A DNA stretch of 64,000 nucleotides from Triglochin maritima. Its lineage: Eukaryota > Streptophyta > Magnoliopsida > Alismatales > Juncaginaceae. Shown in pieces: positions 12,300 through 24,959 of this stretch; positions within the stretch are counted from its first letter, which is position 1; every line of letters starts with the position of its first letter. The notes beneath the pieces were generated by a model. The model was not told where the DNA came from. It worked only from the letters and a program-made list of their open reading frames with translations, and made no database searches. Position numbers and translations under genes: made by a program. Where the stretch lies: contig OY821774.1 in assembly GCA_963682175.1 (NCBI GenBank), positions 43,910,201 through 43,974,200 of the forward strand, given 5' to 3'.

Positions 12300-15200
12300 A
12301 TATCCAAATCCATCTAGAAAATCAACGCTATTTTTCTTCCACATCATTTTATTTTTAAATCTTTCACATCAATCAACAAATTACATAACCAATTATTATT
12401 GTAATTACATTAATGTAATTAATTAACACATTTTATTATTGAACTATGAAAATATTATTAATAATTAATAAATCACACTACATATTCCATTAATTGAAAT
12501 TTAAAATTAAAATCCATATTACAAGAAACATTGTCAATCCACATTTCCTTCGTAGCATTGTCATATATTCTCGACCAAATCAGATTTCAGACTCAAATGT
12601 TTTTATTTATCTTGAACTCGATCTCTATTATCCAAATACCTACAAATTAAAAATGTTGAGAAAAAAATAACCACAAATTTCTTTATTACATAACCAAATT
12701 ACAATATTAATTTAAAATAGCTTACAAATTACATAAATATTTACATATTACATAACCAAAATTAACCAAATTAATTACAAACAAAAACTAAATTAATTAC
12801 AAACAAAAGTAAATAAAAACCAAATTAATTACATTTAATATTAAAAAAAATTATTATTTACATTTAACTTAATATTACATCTAATATTAATTACATTTAA
12901 TTTAAAAAAACCAAAAACTAAATTAATATTACATTTAATATATATATATAACCAAAACAAAATTTGTATCTAACGAAGGAGGGGGGCCGCCGGGCGTACA
13001 GGCAAAGAGCATCCGTTAAGGATGATGCTCTTAGAGTGGAAAACGTATTGATTCATAGGAAAAAGAGTTATTCTTGGAATGGGGTTAAACCATTTGGTTT
13101 GTCATTTTTCTTTGAAAAGAATGTAAATGTGTATATGCATCTTAATTACTTACCATTTAGATTCTACCAAGTAGAGTATATTTTCCTCTTATTACAATTA
13201 ATATACCATACTTTGTATTAGGTATAAACAGCCAAATACTAAGTTTTTTTTTACTTAATTAGACAATGAATTAACATCTAGCGTGATTGGCTGCAATTAT
13301 GTCTGAACTAGTTGATCTTGTTGGACCACAATATAAGCAACAAGCAATCTACTGCGGTCCACCGTCGCCATTTGCATGATGATGTTATCATGACATCATC
13401 ATCGATTGAATTGGGTTAAGTTGTAAGTCAAATTACATTGAACTAAAATGAAAACTTCAACAAAAACTTCATTGGTGGTCTTTGAGTCATATTGAAAAAT
13501 TCATTTAATTAATAAAACCGAAATCATATGAAGAAGGGGGCAATTTCATTTTCTTGTATAAATAGTGAAAACTAGCTAAAGCAAGATTGTTAAACTTCTT
13601 ATACATCTTATTGAGAAAACAAATATTGTTACTTTCATGAATTAGTTAAATGTATATTGGTTATGAAATAATTCTTAAATATATCTTGCTTGGCTTCTCT
13701 TACCAACTTTAATTAGAAGATAAGTATAACACCTTTCATGTCTATCCATGGAAAGAGATAGCTTCTTTATTTTTATTTCGTTTTCCCATTTCCATCCATT
13801 TCAACACCATGAATTCCCAAATAAAGAATTAGAAAGCTGAATCCCAAAGCAATGATTACTCAAGAGTCAAGAGTGAGATGGGACTTAAAGATTCTTCCCT
13901 ACCATGAATTGAATAGTGCTATCCAAGAAAAGAAAAGAAAAGAAAAACAAATAAGATTGTAAATTGTAATGGTCTCTTGGACCACAAACAAGTTAGTGCA
14001 TGTAGACAAGTGTGCTCTAAAATACAGAAGCAAAGCATCCACATTGAGTCAGGAAGCACACCAAAAGAATAAACTGAGATGGCTTTCTCATTTGTTCTCA
14101 AACTTTAGATGTAACAAAAGCAAGTAGCAAACGGAAACATCAAAAAAGACAAGGTGTGGACCAAAGTGATGCTGTATTTTGTTCTTGTCTTCCAACAACT
14201 CCATCAGTAAACATGCAAGATCCATGAGAATATCCTCACACATTGGGCATCTAATGTCACTTGCCCAACAGTTTCTCTTTTGGAAATTGATGGTTAATTT
14301 CTAGTTCCATGTATTCCCATGTTCTATTTATAGTTTCAGCATGAGGTTGGACGTTGCTTTCCGATTACAAATAAAATAAGAGTTTTTGCAACTTTTTAAG
14401 AATATATGTAGGCACCATTAATATTAGTATCTCAAGACAAACTTTCGCTTATTTATTAGTTGAAATGAAAATTGAGCTCGGATTTCTATATGTTGAGTTC
14501 ATCTGTTTTACCCATTCTGGTTGTACTCACTTTTGGTATTATAATAGAATGTTATGTTGAATATTTATAAACTTTCTAAAAATGCGAAGCGAGTCTATGG
14601 TGGAGCGAAGAAGATCAAAGTTGGATGCCTGATCCATGTACTGTAAATCTCTGAGATCAGTAGATTAACACAAAAGAAATTTATCTGGCATCCATCGAAA
14701 AGAATTGTAGACTTTTTTCTCCATTAACACAAGAAGAGAGTAAATTCGTTATACAACAATCAACATACAAAAAAATGAATGCAAAAAATTGTATAAACAA
14801 ATTAGGTAGAGGTGGTGCATTGTGGGTATATATGAAATTCTTTGAGCTCTAACAAAAGGGTACGTGGTGGTTTAAAAGTTAAAACCTTTCTTTCTACATT
14901 CAGCAATCATGGAATGCATATACATAGCCTCTCAACCATATTGCCTTGGGACTTGAATCCCTGTTAATTACTGGAGGGTCCAATTCTTTGTAATTAGATT
15001 TACATAGCAGGGACAATTTACAAGTAGAAGTAGAACTGTAAATTGTCCCAGTGCACATGAACTAGAGCCTCCAGAAATTGGAGGGGATCCAAGTCCGCTG
15101 CCTTGTGGGTCTTAATAAAAATGGTGTAGACTTTACATTCTTCGTATAGGAGGAGTTGGTCGTATGCACCCCTAGCCTCAAATGAACTACTATGATTGTG

Positions 15201-15730
15201 TCAGTTATTCAAATTAAGGTACATGAACATAACATGATTCATAATATTTGTAATGTGATTCGATCGTGATTTAATTGTACACTTCTATAGAAATGGGGTC
15301 ATTATTACCATGTTGTCATCGAATACACTTTCTCTACTGTTGGGATTGGCTCATACATCTTATGTCTACCCCGACGGGTCGATCGAGGTCTCGCTCCCCA
15401 ATGAGCAGGGGTGGCAAGGGAACAACGCCCCCTAGAAGCCAAGCACAATGTTTATTTTAGGCTTGAAATTTATTAGTAATTCTATACCGGGTTTTTGAGT
15501 TACTATTGTGTTTTGGGCCTAATGTGTTTTAAGCCCATAATTACAATTAGGGTTTCTAATTGCTGTATAAATTGCTCTTGTATGGACGATTATAAAATAT
15601 ACAAGAAAAGTAAGAAGGAAATGCAGCACGTAGCCCACCTTGGATAAACCTGGGTAAATTCATGTATTCTTGTTTGGTGATTGCTCTTCAACTGATCCGT
15701 GATTTTGTGTGTGTGGATCTTGAAAATCTA
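12300..15730. other. No gene; AT-rich intergenic
   Basis: AT-rich spacer with poly-A-like and AATTACAT-type low-complexity runs between about 12340 and 12960. Near 13000-13035 is another GAGCATCC..GGATGATGCTCTTA fragment like the MITE terminus at 12270. Around 15455-15640 the sequence (TATAAATT, then GTATGG) resembles an LTR fragment, but no ends could be set. No coding sequence is supported. Confidence 0.45.
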
Positions 15731-15737
15731 ACATCTA

Positions 15738-15870
15738 CGCAAGTGGTGTAGCCCAACTGGTGTCTCTAAGTGAAATAAGCTTTTGAGGTCCCCGGTTCAA
15801 ATTTCTGTGAGGACACCGGGGTATATTTAATTTCAATGTACTATACCAATTTCAAAGGGGGAAAGCTCCT
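15738..15870 (+). mobile_element. tRNA-derived SINE-like repeat
   Basis: A pol III A-box-like TGTAGCCCAACTGG is followed about 45 nt later by a B-box-like GGTTCAAATTTC, the spacing of a tRNA-type promoter. The region cannot fold as a true tRNA cloverleaf. A SINE head is the simplest reading. The 3' end and target duplication are not clear. Confidence 0.4.
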
Positions 15871-15879
15871 TTAGATTTC

Positions 15880-16633
15880 CTTAGTGATGTTCTTTCCAAC
15901 TACGACATCGACAACGACATCGACATCGATTGTTGCAGCAATTGGTCTTCTCTCTATTGGCTGCTATTTAGTTCCAACAACTTAAATGGTGGTGTGTCCT
16001 TTTCTTGGTTTGGATTGAAGAGTCCTTTGGACCACCACCTCTGTCGTTGATATCTAAACGAATGAACCCTAAGATGTCTTATGATATATACTTTTGGTGG
16101 AAGAAGAGGAAGAATCAATTTATATCTGTTGGCTAAAATGAGTTTATTGCATTTGACAATCCAACATTTCGATCATTACATTATATGTTGAGTTGGTATG
16201 ATATAGTCTCTTTGCCATGTATGCTAGCAAGTTGGTTATACTTATCAAGTCTCAGACTCCTTCACAGAAATATACATATATTTTGTAGGTACATTTTGAT
16301 AACTGATAACTATATAACTAACACACCTATCTACCACAAAACTACATTATACATGAATATCTCTTCTATTTTGTTGATTTTCTTAGTTCTCTACCTTGCG
16401 TTTTCATGGATGTCTATTCTTCTTCGTGGATGCAAATGATGGAACTAAGAGAATGGAAACTCTCTCGTATATGTTATCTTTCTAGCTTGTACATGTTGCT
16501 TAGAGCCCACCAAGCCTAGTCTGTTTGTTCAATCTTACGTACAATTAATTAAGCATTCTCCTCAGCTCAGTCCAAACAAGCATGCATCATTTTGGGTAGA
16601 CAATATGCATAACATGGTTTCTTCCTTCACATC
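15880..16633. other. No gene seen
   Basis: AT-rich spacer without a recognisable coding or RNA gene. A CGACATCGACAACGACATCGA stutter lies near 15905. Confidence 0.45.
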
Positions 16634-16638
16634 CTTAG

Positions 16639-18753
16639 TGTAACATCCCGAAACAGTGGAAATTTAAAAATCATTAATAAAACATCAGATATCAATAATT
16701 AAAGACGGGACTGTTACTTCTCATCAAATATATAAGCGGTGCACCATATTACATCAGAGTTTGTCAAAACGATACATGATTACAACAGAAGAACAAAGAG
16801 AGATAAAAGTAATCATGTCGACTTCAGTAGTGCGAAAGAGAGGATCCGATCCCAAGATGTGCGCGCCCGCTGATCACCACCCAACTGGACTTACTGTGGT
16901 CTTGAAAAAGATATAACAACAATGCCTAAGTTTCCATAAGGAAACCCCGTATGTCAAGCTCGCCTATATGCATGCAGTAGTACAAATGAATCTATCATAC
17001 TAGTAGCATGTCATGTCATCAACCGTAAGGAAAACAGTTCCCCCGAAGGGTAACACAGGACATCAATCGGGTCTCCCAAGGAGACCTACCGCAAGCACAT
17101 ACAGTCTAACAGAACATGACATGACACTCCCCACACGCGGCTACACTAATCATGGGGTTCGGCAAGTAGCATCCGCCAAGTCCGCACCATAAGAAACAAA
17201 TCTGTAACTTCGTGGTCGAAACCACACCAACGGAGCCGTCGCTCAGTCGGTCCATCAATCATCATCTCAGTAGGTGACCATCTGAGGAACATAGCCGGAA
17301 CAGCATCGACCCATCAATCATCATCGTCGGAACAACATCGGCGGCATCACCGGAACAACATCGGTGGTCCATCAATACGTACGGCACAACATCGGACGGG
17401 TCCAGACCGAAGTTTGCCTGGTCATCAGGCTCCACGAGCCGCAAACACCAACCGCGCCGCTATGAAAGCAGGGCAGCGACATCCGTAGCCATCCAGGCCG
17501 GTAGTCACCTCACCCAAAGACAGTTGCGTGCTCGCACAACATCATACATTGGGATCCGCAATCCCTCAGGCCTGCTACTCTACAATGAGTCCAATCGATC
17601 CATCACATCAAGTCACAATCCATACATGGAGGTGACACGTCCCGAACACCCACACTCTTCCACACGACGGTCTCTGGGCAGGCACGCGTACGCGCCCACC
17701 GTCACCTCCCGGCTCACGCACAAGGCGAGGACACGGGTTTCCGTGGACAGAGTTGGCATTCAAAAATGGACCAGGAATTCAATCCTGTGCAAAACCGGTC
17801 GACCGAAAGAGACAACCCGGTCGACCGCTTCTCAAGGGAATCGGTCGACCGAAAGTCTGCAACGGTCGAACTCTTTGCGCAAAACTTAAGTCCCAACGGT
17901 CGAACAGAGATCTAAAACCGGTCGACCGATATGAGGTCAAAATCTGGAGTCTGGTCAACATCAATTCAAACTATCGGTCGACCGACTCTGGGGTCTCGGT
18001 CGACCGAAAACTACCAGGGCATCCTAGCAGTTCTAAGTCATATAACAGTCGAACACAATCATAACAACGGTCGAACAATCATGCGAAATAATCCAGTACA
18101 CTTAACTTTCGGTCGAACGGACCCAAGGACCCGGTCGACCGAAACACAACAGGCAATCCCAACTCACCAGCAAAATGTACTACCGGTCGACCGCCACAAG
18201 GCATCGTTCGACCGGTGAAGGTTAAAGTCGCGTAAATACACTACATCAGTCGACCGCCCGAAGGAACCCGGTCGACCGTTGGTCGTCTTCAACCTCACGT
18301 CAGCCGAGGATTTGCGCAACCACGTCGCCGGAGAGGTCTTCGACCTCCCCCGACCGACCAACAAAACCCTCCCACGAGGGTGAGCAACAACCAAACACAC
18401 TAAGAACCGGCATACCTCTCAAGACGACGAAAACTCGTCAGAGCCTCGCTCGCGCACGTCGTCTCCGGTGATCCTCCTTGCACGATCGTCTCCTCGCAAC
18501 GGCCTCCGCATGCCTCACGCCGAAGCCTCCAAGTTCTCTGGTTCACCGGAAAGAAAATGAAGGAGTGAGAGAGAGAGAGAGAGACGGATTTCTCTTTAAA
18601 CCCAACAAAAATCCTCTCTACGCTACAGTACCCGACCCCTACACTACACCCATCACCTCATCTCCTCCAACTTCCCATGCACAACACTGTGCACCCACTT
18701 TAACTTCATCACTAAACACCATTAACCCTTAGAAAGGGTTTAGGGACATAACA
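16639..18753 (-). mobile_element. Solo LTR, family 1, copy A
   Basis: A 2115-bp element that begins TGTAACATCCC and ends GGGACATAACA, so it has TG..CA ends with short inverted termini. It is flanked on both sides by CTTAG (16634-16638 and 18754-18758), an exact 5-bp target duplication. No gag or pol reading frame lies inside, so it fits a solo LTR left by recombination. The terminus is like Ty3/gypsy LTRs of plants (family assignment from general knowledge). Compared with copy B at 23320-24952 it is inverted; judged by copy B's TATA box, its sense strand is minus. Confidence 0.8.
17790..18285. repeat. GGTCGACCG array in LTR copy A
   Basis: About nine exact GGTCGACCG sites plus several one-base variants (GGTCGAACG, GTTCGACCGG, CAGTCGACCG) at irregular spacing of roughly 20-80 bp. 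GGTCGACC is an 8-bp palindrome. The sequence between sites is unique, so this is not a simple tandem repeat. Confidence 0.85.
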
Positions 18754-18759
18754 CTTAGC

Positions 18760-19540
18760 TTCATCACAAATCCCATGGAGCAAATCACATCTTTGCTTTC
18801 CATTATTCTTGAGTTTAACTACAAAAGTATTGAAATATCACAACTTAATTATCGAAATCGTAATGAATATGTAACATCTATTGTATAATTTAGTAGAGGT
18901 TATACATTAGATTAAATTTCATTAGATATCCTTTGCCAAGGAAATTCAATTTACTTAAATTTGCCTACTCCATTGGCAATGAACTAGGTTTTTACCTTCT
19001 ATATGGATTGGGTTTAAACTAGTTTTATTTAGGTTCGACTCGAGCTCTACTCAAGTTTTAGTGGGCAAGTTGCATTTGCATGTAAGATTGCAATAGTCTA
19101 TGGTAGTGCCACATTGTGATCAAAGAAGTTAAATGGAGTCGCTTCGCAAGACTTGTTAGAGGTAGACCATTTTAACTAGAAATCAAGAGGCACCAAGTGT
19201 TGTTTTTTATCGGGACTCAAGCACTAGGATGCTTAAAACATGATTAATTTCGTCTATAACACAAATTCTTTCAATCTTACCAACTTCAGATGCATTGTGA
19301 AGAAAATCTTCAAAAGTGTAGTTGACTACCTATTAAAATTCAAAACGCATTGTGATGAATTTCAAGGCTGCGAAAAAACAAAGCAAAAGTCTTGTGGATG
19401 CTGAATGGTTTGTGAATGGAGTATATATAGCCTTCTTCATGACAGCACCTTAATTACCATCAGTCCTACGTAGAGTTAATAATTTATCCCATTGCTCGAC
19501 AATTATATATGAAACCAGAACACAAACTTACTGTACCAAT
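18760..19540. other. No gene seen
   Basis: AT-rich spacer between the solo LTR and the hAT region. No supported gene or RNA. Confidence 0.4.
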
Positions 19541-19543
19541 CAA

Positions 19544-19700
19544 TAGGGTTGTAAATAGACGGTTCGTGGGCGGTTATAAGGCTTACCCGTGAACCTACCC
19601 GCCTAATTAAACGGTTCGCGATTCGGTTATAAACTCATTTATTTTTACCTCTACCCATGAACCTACCCGCATAATTTAATTAAACGGTTTTGGACGGTTA
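19544..19700. repeat. hAT-like terminus
   Basis: TAGGGTTGTAAAT followed by repeated CGGTTCG/CCTACCCGC motifs. It resembles the terminus of the hAT MITE at 55419 (TAGGGCTGTAAGC). It could be the 3' end of the element carrying the hAT transposase at 20100-22259. The matching opposite end was not found with confidence. Confidence 0.45.
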
Positions 19701-20099
19701 AATGCATATATGGATAAAAACATGTCAAATGGTCTATATAGTTACAATGATTTCCATAATGAAATATATCTATATTTCGATAGTATAATATAAACAACTT
19801 TAACAAACAGGAAATACTAACCAAAATTTCACAAAAAATATGTGCACTGGCAGCCAAACAAAGAACAAACTTGGAGCACAACTATGATGGCAAATCCATT
19901 TGCAACTAAATAGCATATTACTATATTAGACGGACCATAACCAAGCTTCCAACGGGAGTAAAATAAGAGGCATTGACAAAAGAAAGAACCAAAGTAAAGA
20001 TAAACAACACCACAGGTCCACAACAAGCAAAATAAAGGGCATCAGTGCTCTCAAATTGAGGTCTATAGCTGTCAAAATAATACAAAGTTTGGAGTATTT

Positions 20100-22259
20100 T
20101 TAGAACTCATCGACATCGTTAATAGTCACTGCTTCTGCCATAACTTCAACTTTACCATCATCCAAATCCGTTATTGTGCCAAGATTTGCATCAACAACTT
20201 TAGCACCTACATGCACAAAGAGGAAGTAAAATCACACAATACATCTAGTAATAAGATAATAAAACAACATGAAACAATTGCGATTTGATAAAATTTAGAT
20301 TACCCTCAAATTTCTTTCGAATCCAATCTTGTGAGCATATAAGTGCTTCAACTGTAGTCACATGCATTGAACTTCTTGATGGACTTATCACTCTACCTCT
20401 GGTGCTAAAAGCCGACTCAAATGCTACAGTGGATACCGGAATAGACAATATGTCACATGCCATTCGGCTCACAAGAGGATACTTAGGAGCATTCACCTTC
20501 CACCAACCAAGAATGTCAAACCTGTTAACTTTAGGATGCACTACTTCCTCTAAATAAAGTTGCATATCAGACTTTTGAGGTTGTGCAGTGGATCTCCTGT
20601 GAAGGTGTTTCTTATACGCATCTAATGCATTTGCTAGACCAGGGACATATGCACTTTTCTTTGCATAGGTTGTGTTTCCACTGCTCAAACTGCTTGTGCC
20701 ACTCTCACCACAGGCAACCATAACATGACACCTGAACTTCAAACGATACTCATTATAGATATCCATCAAACTATTCTTTATTTCTTCTACTTTCTCATCA
20801 CCATTTGCACCATATATTAAGGACATGTAGAATTAATTGTTTCCAATTTCTGGCACGGATCCAAGATAGATGCAATAGACAAAACTAAGCTTGCATCCTC
20901 CCAATACTTTGAGAATTTATCTAGCATCCTCTCACCCATGGTGGACACAAATGGAACATCACTATTGCACATATCTCTTATTGTGGTGTTCATAGCACAA
21001 ACATGTGGGAAAAAGTAGTTTGCAGAAGGATGCATGGTAACGGAGAACTCTTTTGTCACTTCATAGAAAAATCGCAAACATTCACAAACAACTATAACAT
21101 TTTCCCATTCATCTTGAGATGACATATGTGAGTAAGAACTATCAATGAAAGCTAACCGATTGAATGCATCCTTGAACTCAATAGCAGTTTCAAGCATTAA
21201 AAAAGTTGAATTCCACCTAGTACACACATCCAACACAACAGATTTGTTTGGAGCTTTCACTTGTGCTGCAGCCTCTTTGAATTTCTCTTCTCTAATAGTA
21301 GAAGATTTCACATACTTGACACTTTCACGTATTTTAGTAATAATGTCTTGTATGGTCTCTATTCCTTCTTGAACAATTAAATTAACAATGTGAGCCGAAC
21401 ATCTGACGTGAAAGAGTTTACCATCCATTACAAGATCTGAACTGGAATCAAGCTTTTCTAAAACTTCTCTAACCAGAGCATCATTGGTCTTACAGTTATC
21501 CAGGACAATACACATAAGTTTTCTATCAATATTCCATTTGTACAACTTTTCCAAAATGATTTTAGAAAGTGCAACTGCGGTGTGACGGGATGTAACTTGA
21601 GAAAAATTCAGAATTCTCTTTTGCAACTCCCACTCATCATCAATGTAATGTCCAGTTAAACAAATATAAGCTTTGTTTTGCCCTGACGTCCACATGTCAC
21701 TTGTAAGGCTAATGCGAGATTCAAGATTTTCTATCTTAGTATACAACGTCTCTTTCTCCTCAAGAAACATTTCAACACAATCTTTCTTAATAGTTGTGCG
21801 AGAGACCATCTTAAATTCTGGACGAAGACCTTTACAAAAATCTCTACATGCCACATGGTCAACTATAGAAAATGGGTACTCATGTAGGATTATCATTTTA
21901 GCAAGATCTTTTCTACTAGTTTCCTGATCAAATTTGAAGTTTCTAAGATCTATTGTGCCATCTTTCTTTTTGTCCCCAAAATTCAACGTTAGTTGAGTAG
22001 CACCTCTATCAATTTTGCTAGGGTGTTTATTCTTCAAATGAGTTTTTAGTGAGCTTGTACCATTTGAAGATTTAGCAAGAAAACCAGTTTTGCAGTAATT
22101 ACATTATGCTTTCTTAGTCCCATTAACTGTGATGGAAGTGAAGTGATCCCAAACAACAGATGTAAGTTTTCTCTTTCTTCTACCCTGTTCAGTTTCTTCA
22201 TCAACATCAATCGGTGTTACAGGAGTGTCACTATCATCTACTTGAACGGATTCTGACAT
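20100..22259 (-). pseudogene. hAT transposase (BED finger, RICESLEEPER-like), broken
   Basis: hAT transposases cut and paste elements with TAGGG-type ends. Reading on the minus strand from ATG at 22259: an acidic N-terminus, a BED zinc finger (SVVWDHF, CNYC, HLKNKH), an RNase H-like core (SLTSDMWTS; RCSAHIVNLIVQEG; CTRWNSTF), and the C-terminal dimerisation domain (HPKVNRFDILGWWK, STVAFESAFSTRGRV). A donor after FEG (20304) splices to a last exon (20206-20100) encoding an acidic tail. Two lesions are visible: TAA at 22104-22106 just before the first BED cysteine, and a frameshift near 20825-20845 after ASILDP. Otherwise it reads cleanly, so it decayed recently. Confidence 0.85.
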
Positions 22260-23318
22260 ATCCTATTATAAAACACAACTCTAAACATTAATAGGCAAAT
22301 CAATTTGGGAACCTAATCAAACAAGAGACACAACAAATCAATCTTTGCAGTGCTGCAATTCAAAATAAGGTATTTCAAAACAATCAAAATCAATAAGCCG
22401 AGACAACTCACAAAGAGAGGAGTGGAAGAGAGGAGATGGGGTTGGTCGACCAGTTGGAGCTTGCTTTGCTTGAAAGAGGGCTGGAATGGAGCTTGCGTGG
22501 AGAGAAGAGGGGTTGGAGGCTGGGGCTTCCGTGGAAAGAACAGTACCTGCAGGCTAGAGATTGTTGGATGCTGGATGCTGGAGCTTGCAGGGAGAGAAGA
22601 TCTTGGAGAGAAAAGGGGCTGGGCTGGAGGCTAGAGCATGGGTGGCGGAAATTAGGGTTGAGAAACTAGTTTCTCTTCTTTTTTTTAAACCCTTTCGGAT
22701 GGATTTCAAGGATCTCAGACTCACCCTCCATTTCGGATGGAATTACACTTCTGTCCCCGTTGGATTACACCATTTAAACATGACTTTCAACCATTTAAAC
22801 ATGACTATGAATTTATATGTATATAATATATAGAATAAAATTTTATATTTATTTTATATTGTTCAAGGGTAAGAAGTACAGCCTTCTGACCTCATTGTTT
22901 AAGACATAATGTAGATGGCCACAAATCCATCCGAAATCCATATTCCAGACATATCATCAACAATAGTTTTACACTATTGAAGCAAGATAAACTTGTGCAT
23001 TTAATATATAACTCTTTCCCAACTAACTGAACCTTTATTTTTTTTGTTGACCAAATTGTCATGGTCATTGTGAGTGTAGTAGACTCCAAGCATGAGTGAT
23101 AGGAGTTCAATTACAACAAAAATGGGGTAGCTGATTGATTCGGTGAGTAATCGATGTTCCAATGCAACCCTAAATAATTTGGCTCTACCAATTCTAGTAT
23201 TGAAAAGTCAAGTTGAGATAGTTCAGTTTATCATCTTAGATCATTTCAATCAAGAAGTTGCATATATATATTGAAATCCTACTCTTACATGTATATCCAT
23301 TATATATCTAGAGCTTAT
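22260..23318. other. hAT gene upstream flank; no other gene
   Basis: Upstream side of the hAT transposase gene. It contains a G-rich stretch (about 22420-22660) that is probably element leader sequence. The rest is AT-rich with no gene. Confidence 0.4.
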
Positions 23319-23319
23319 G

Positions 23320-24952
23320 TGTGAGAACCTAATCCTTATTAACTAAGGTTAATTGGGTTTAAGAACTTTAACCCTACTTTGGTGAAGTATATAAAAGGCA
23401 ACTCATTTCTTCTCTTCTCTTTTCTTTTCTTTTTCTCTCTCTCTCTCCTCCCTCTCTCTCAATCACTCGTTCTCCCTCGCACCTTTGATTCGGCAACAAA
23501 GAAGGAAGGAGAAGGGGGTGCGCCGGCAAGTCGAGTTCGCCGGAGTTCAAAGAAAAGGAGGTGGAGATCGTGTTTGTGTGAAGAGATCGTCGGAGAAACG
23601 CTTGTTTCGGTGGAGGTGATCTTCGTTGCTCTTCAGAAGCTTTTTCAAATTTCCAAGGTATGTCAAGTTTTGCTTTTATGCTCACCTAAGTTGAGAGAGT
23701 GTTTGAGTGATCGACAGTAGACCGAAAGACTCGTCGGAGGTGTGTGCAGCAGTTTTCTGCACTTGAACGGTCGACCGGTAGTGGATTCGGTCGACCGGTC
23801 GTAGTGCATTTCGGAGAGTTTTGCCTTTCTCCGGTCAAACAACGCCTCATGTAGTTGACCGGTAAAGCATGTTAGGCAAGCTCTGGGTGTTTTTGGTCGA
23901 CCGGGCCCCTTTGCCGTTCAATCGAATGCACTGTTTGAAGTCGGTTGGGGACATAGACTTCAAAACGGTCGACCGTCCTTTTGATATGTTCGACCGAATG
24001 CATTGTTTTAAGTCGGTTGGGGTGTAGACTTTAAAACGGTCGACCACTCTAAGATCTCATTCGACCGATGACTTAAGATGATTTATTTGGGGTTCTACTG
24101 ATTCATATTTCGGTCGACCGACGATGACTTAGAGAAGTAGGTTGTCCCTGTTATTTTGCGGTCGACCAGGTTCATTTTGTCGTTCGACCGATGAGACATT
24201 TGATTTTAATGTTGTTGTGGTGTAGATCTTCTAAACGGTCGACCGCCAATGGACTTTTGTTCGACCACTTTTGTGTGTTGGTTGTACCGATGGATTGCGG
24301 TTGAACCAATAACTGGTTTGACTGTATGACTTTTTTCGGTCGACCGTTGGAACACAGAATATTGTATGTTTGTTTTATGAGTGTGTTGGTGCGTGAACTT
24401 CTTTTATGACTTGTGTTCCCATGATATGACATGTGCATTGAGACCTAGGTAGTAGACTTGTGGGACCATATTCCCCTTTACATGATCTATATGATATGGC
24501 TCTACGGAGCAAGTTGACCTTAGCCTTTGTGGCAAAGGAGATGATTGTTAGCCTTGTGCAACAGAGTTCTATGTCTTAGTCTGTGTGGCGACAGAGATGA
24601 CAGACTGATGTTGTACGTTAGATCATGTATTGCATGTGCATGTAGGGGGCTTGGCATATGGGGTTTTCTTATGGAAACTCACGGTATTGTTGTTATGTTT
24701 TTATTTCAGGGTCCCATTCGGGAGCTGGTAGGGTGGTGACGGGTCCTCATGTGTATTTGAGGTTATTATGATTACTTGTATATCTGTGTTAGATTTTTTT
24801 TTATGTAATCATTATTTTGACAACTCCTGTATTCGGTGTACTTTATATTATATGTATATATTTTCAGTAACGTTCTCATGTGATCTGGTTATTTACGATT
24901 ATTGAATATCTTTTTTTAAGTTCAAAATTTCTGTTATTTCGGATACGTTACA
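23320..24952 (+). mobile_element. Solo LTR, family 1, copy B
   Basis: A 1633-bp element starting TGTGAGAACC and ending CGTTACA, flanked by TTATG on both sides (23315-23319 and 24953-24957), an exact 5-bp duplication. It carries a TATA-like GTATATAAAAGG near 23388 followed by a CT-rich stretch, so plus is its transcribed sense. The reverse complement of its end (TGTAACGTATCCGAAAT) aligns with the start of copy A. It has no coding content. Solo LTR of the same family as 16639-18753, in opposite orientation. Confidence 0.8.
23768..24345. repeat. GGTCGACCG array in LTR copy B
   Basis: Repeated GGTCGACCG and near variants (GGTCGACCA, GTTCGACCG, GGTTGAACC) at irregular spacing. The array lies downstream of the TATA box at about 23388, so in this family it would be transcribed. 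Confidence 0.85.
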
Positions 24953-24959
24953 TTATGTG

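Noticed and set aside
17790..18285. CRISPR-like appearance of the GGTCGACCG arrays
   Set aside because: The repeat is only 9 bp, spacing is irregular, variants are frequent and the setting is a plant LTR.
17524..18400. Several overlapping 60-120 residue frames on both strands
   Set aside because: They are produced by the GGTCGACC array inside a non-coding solo LTR.
19544..23171. A full hAT element with ends TAGGGTTGTAAAT and TGCAACCCTA
   Set aside because: The 8-bp flanks of these two sites do not match, so the boundaries are not supported.
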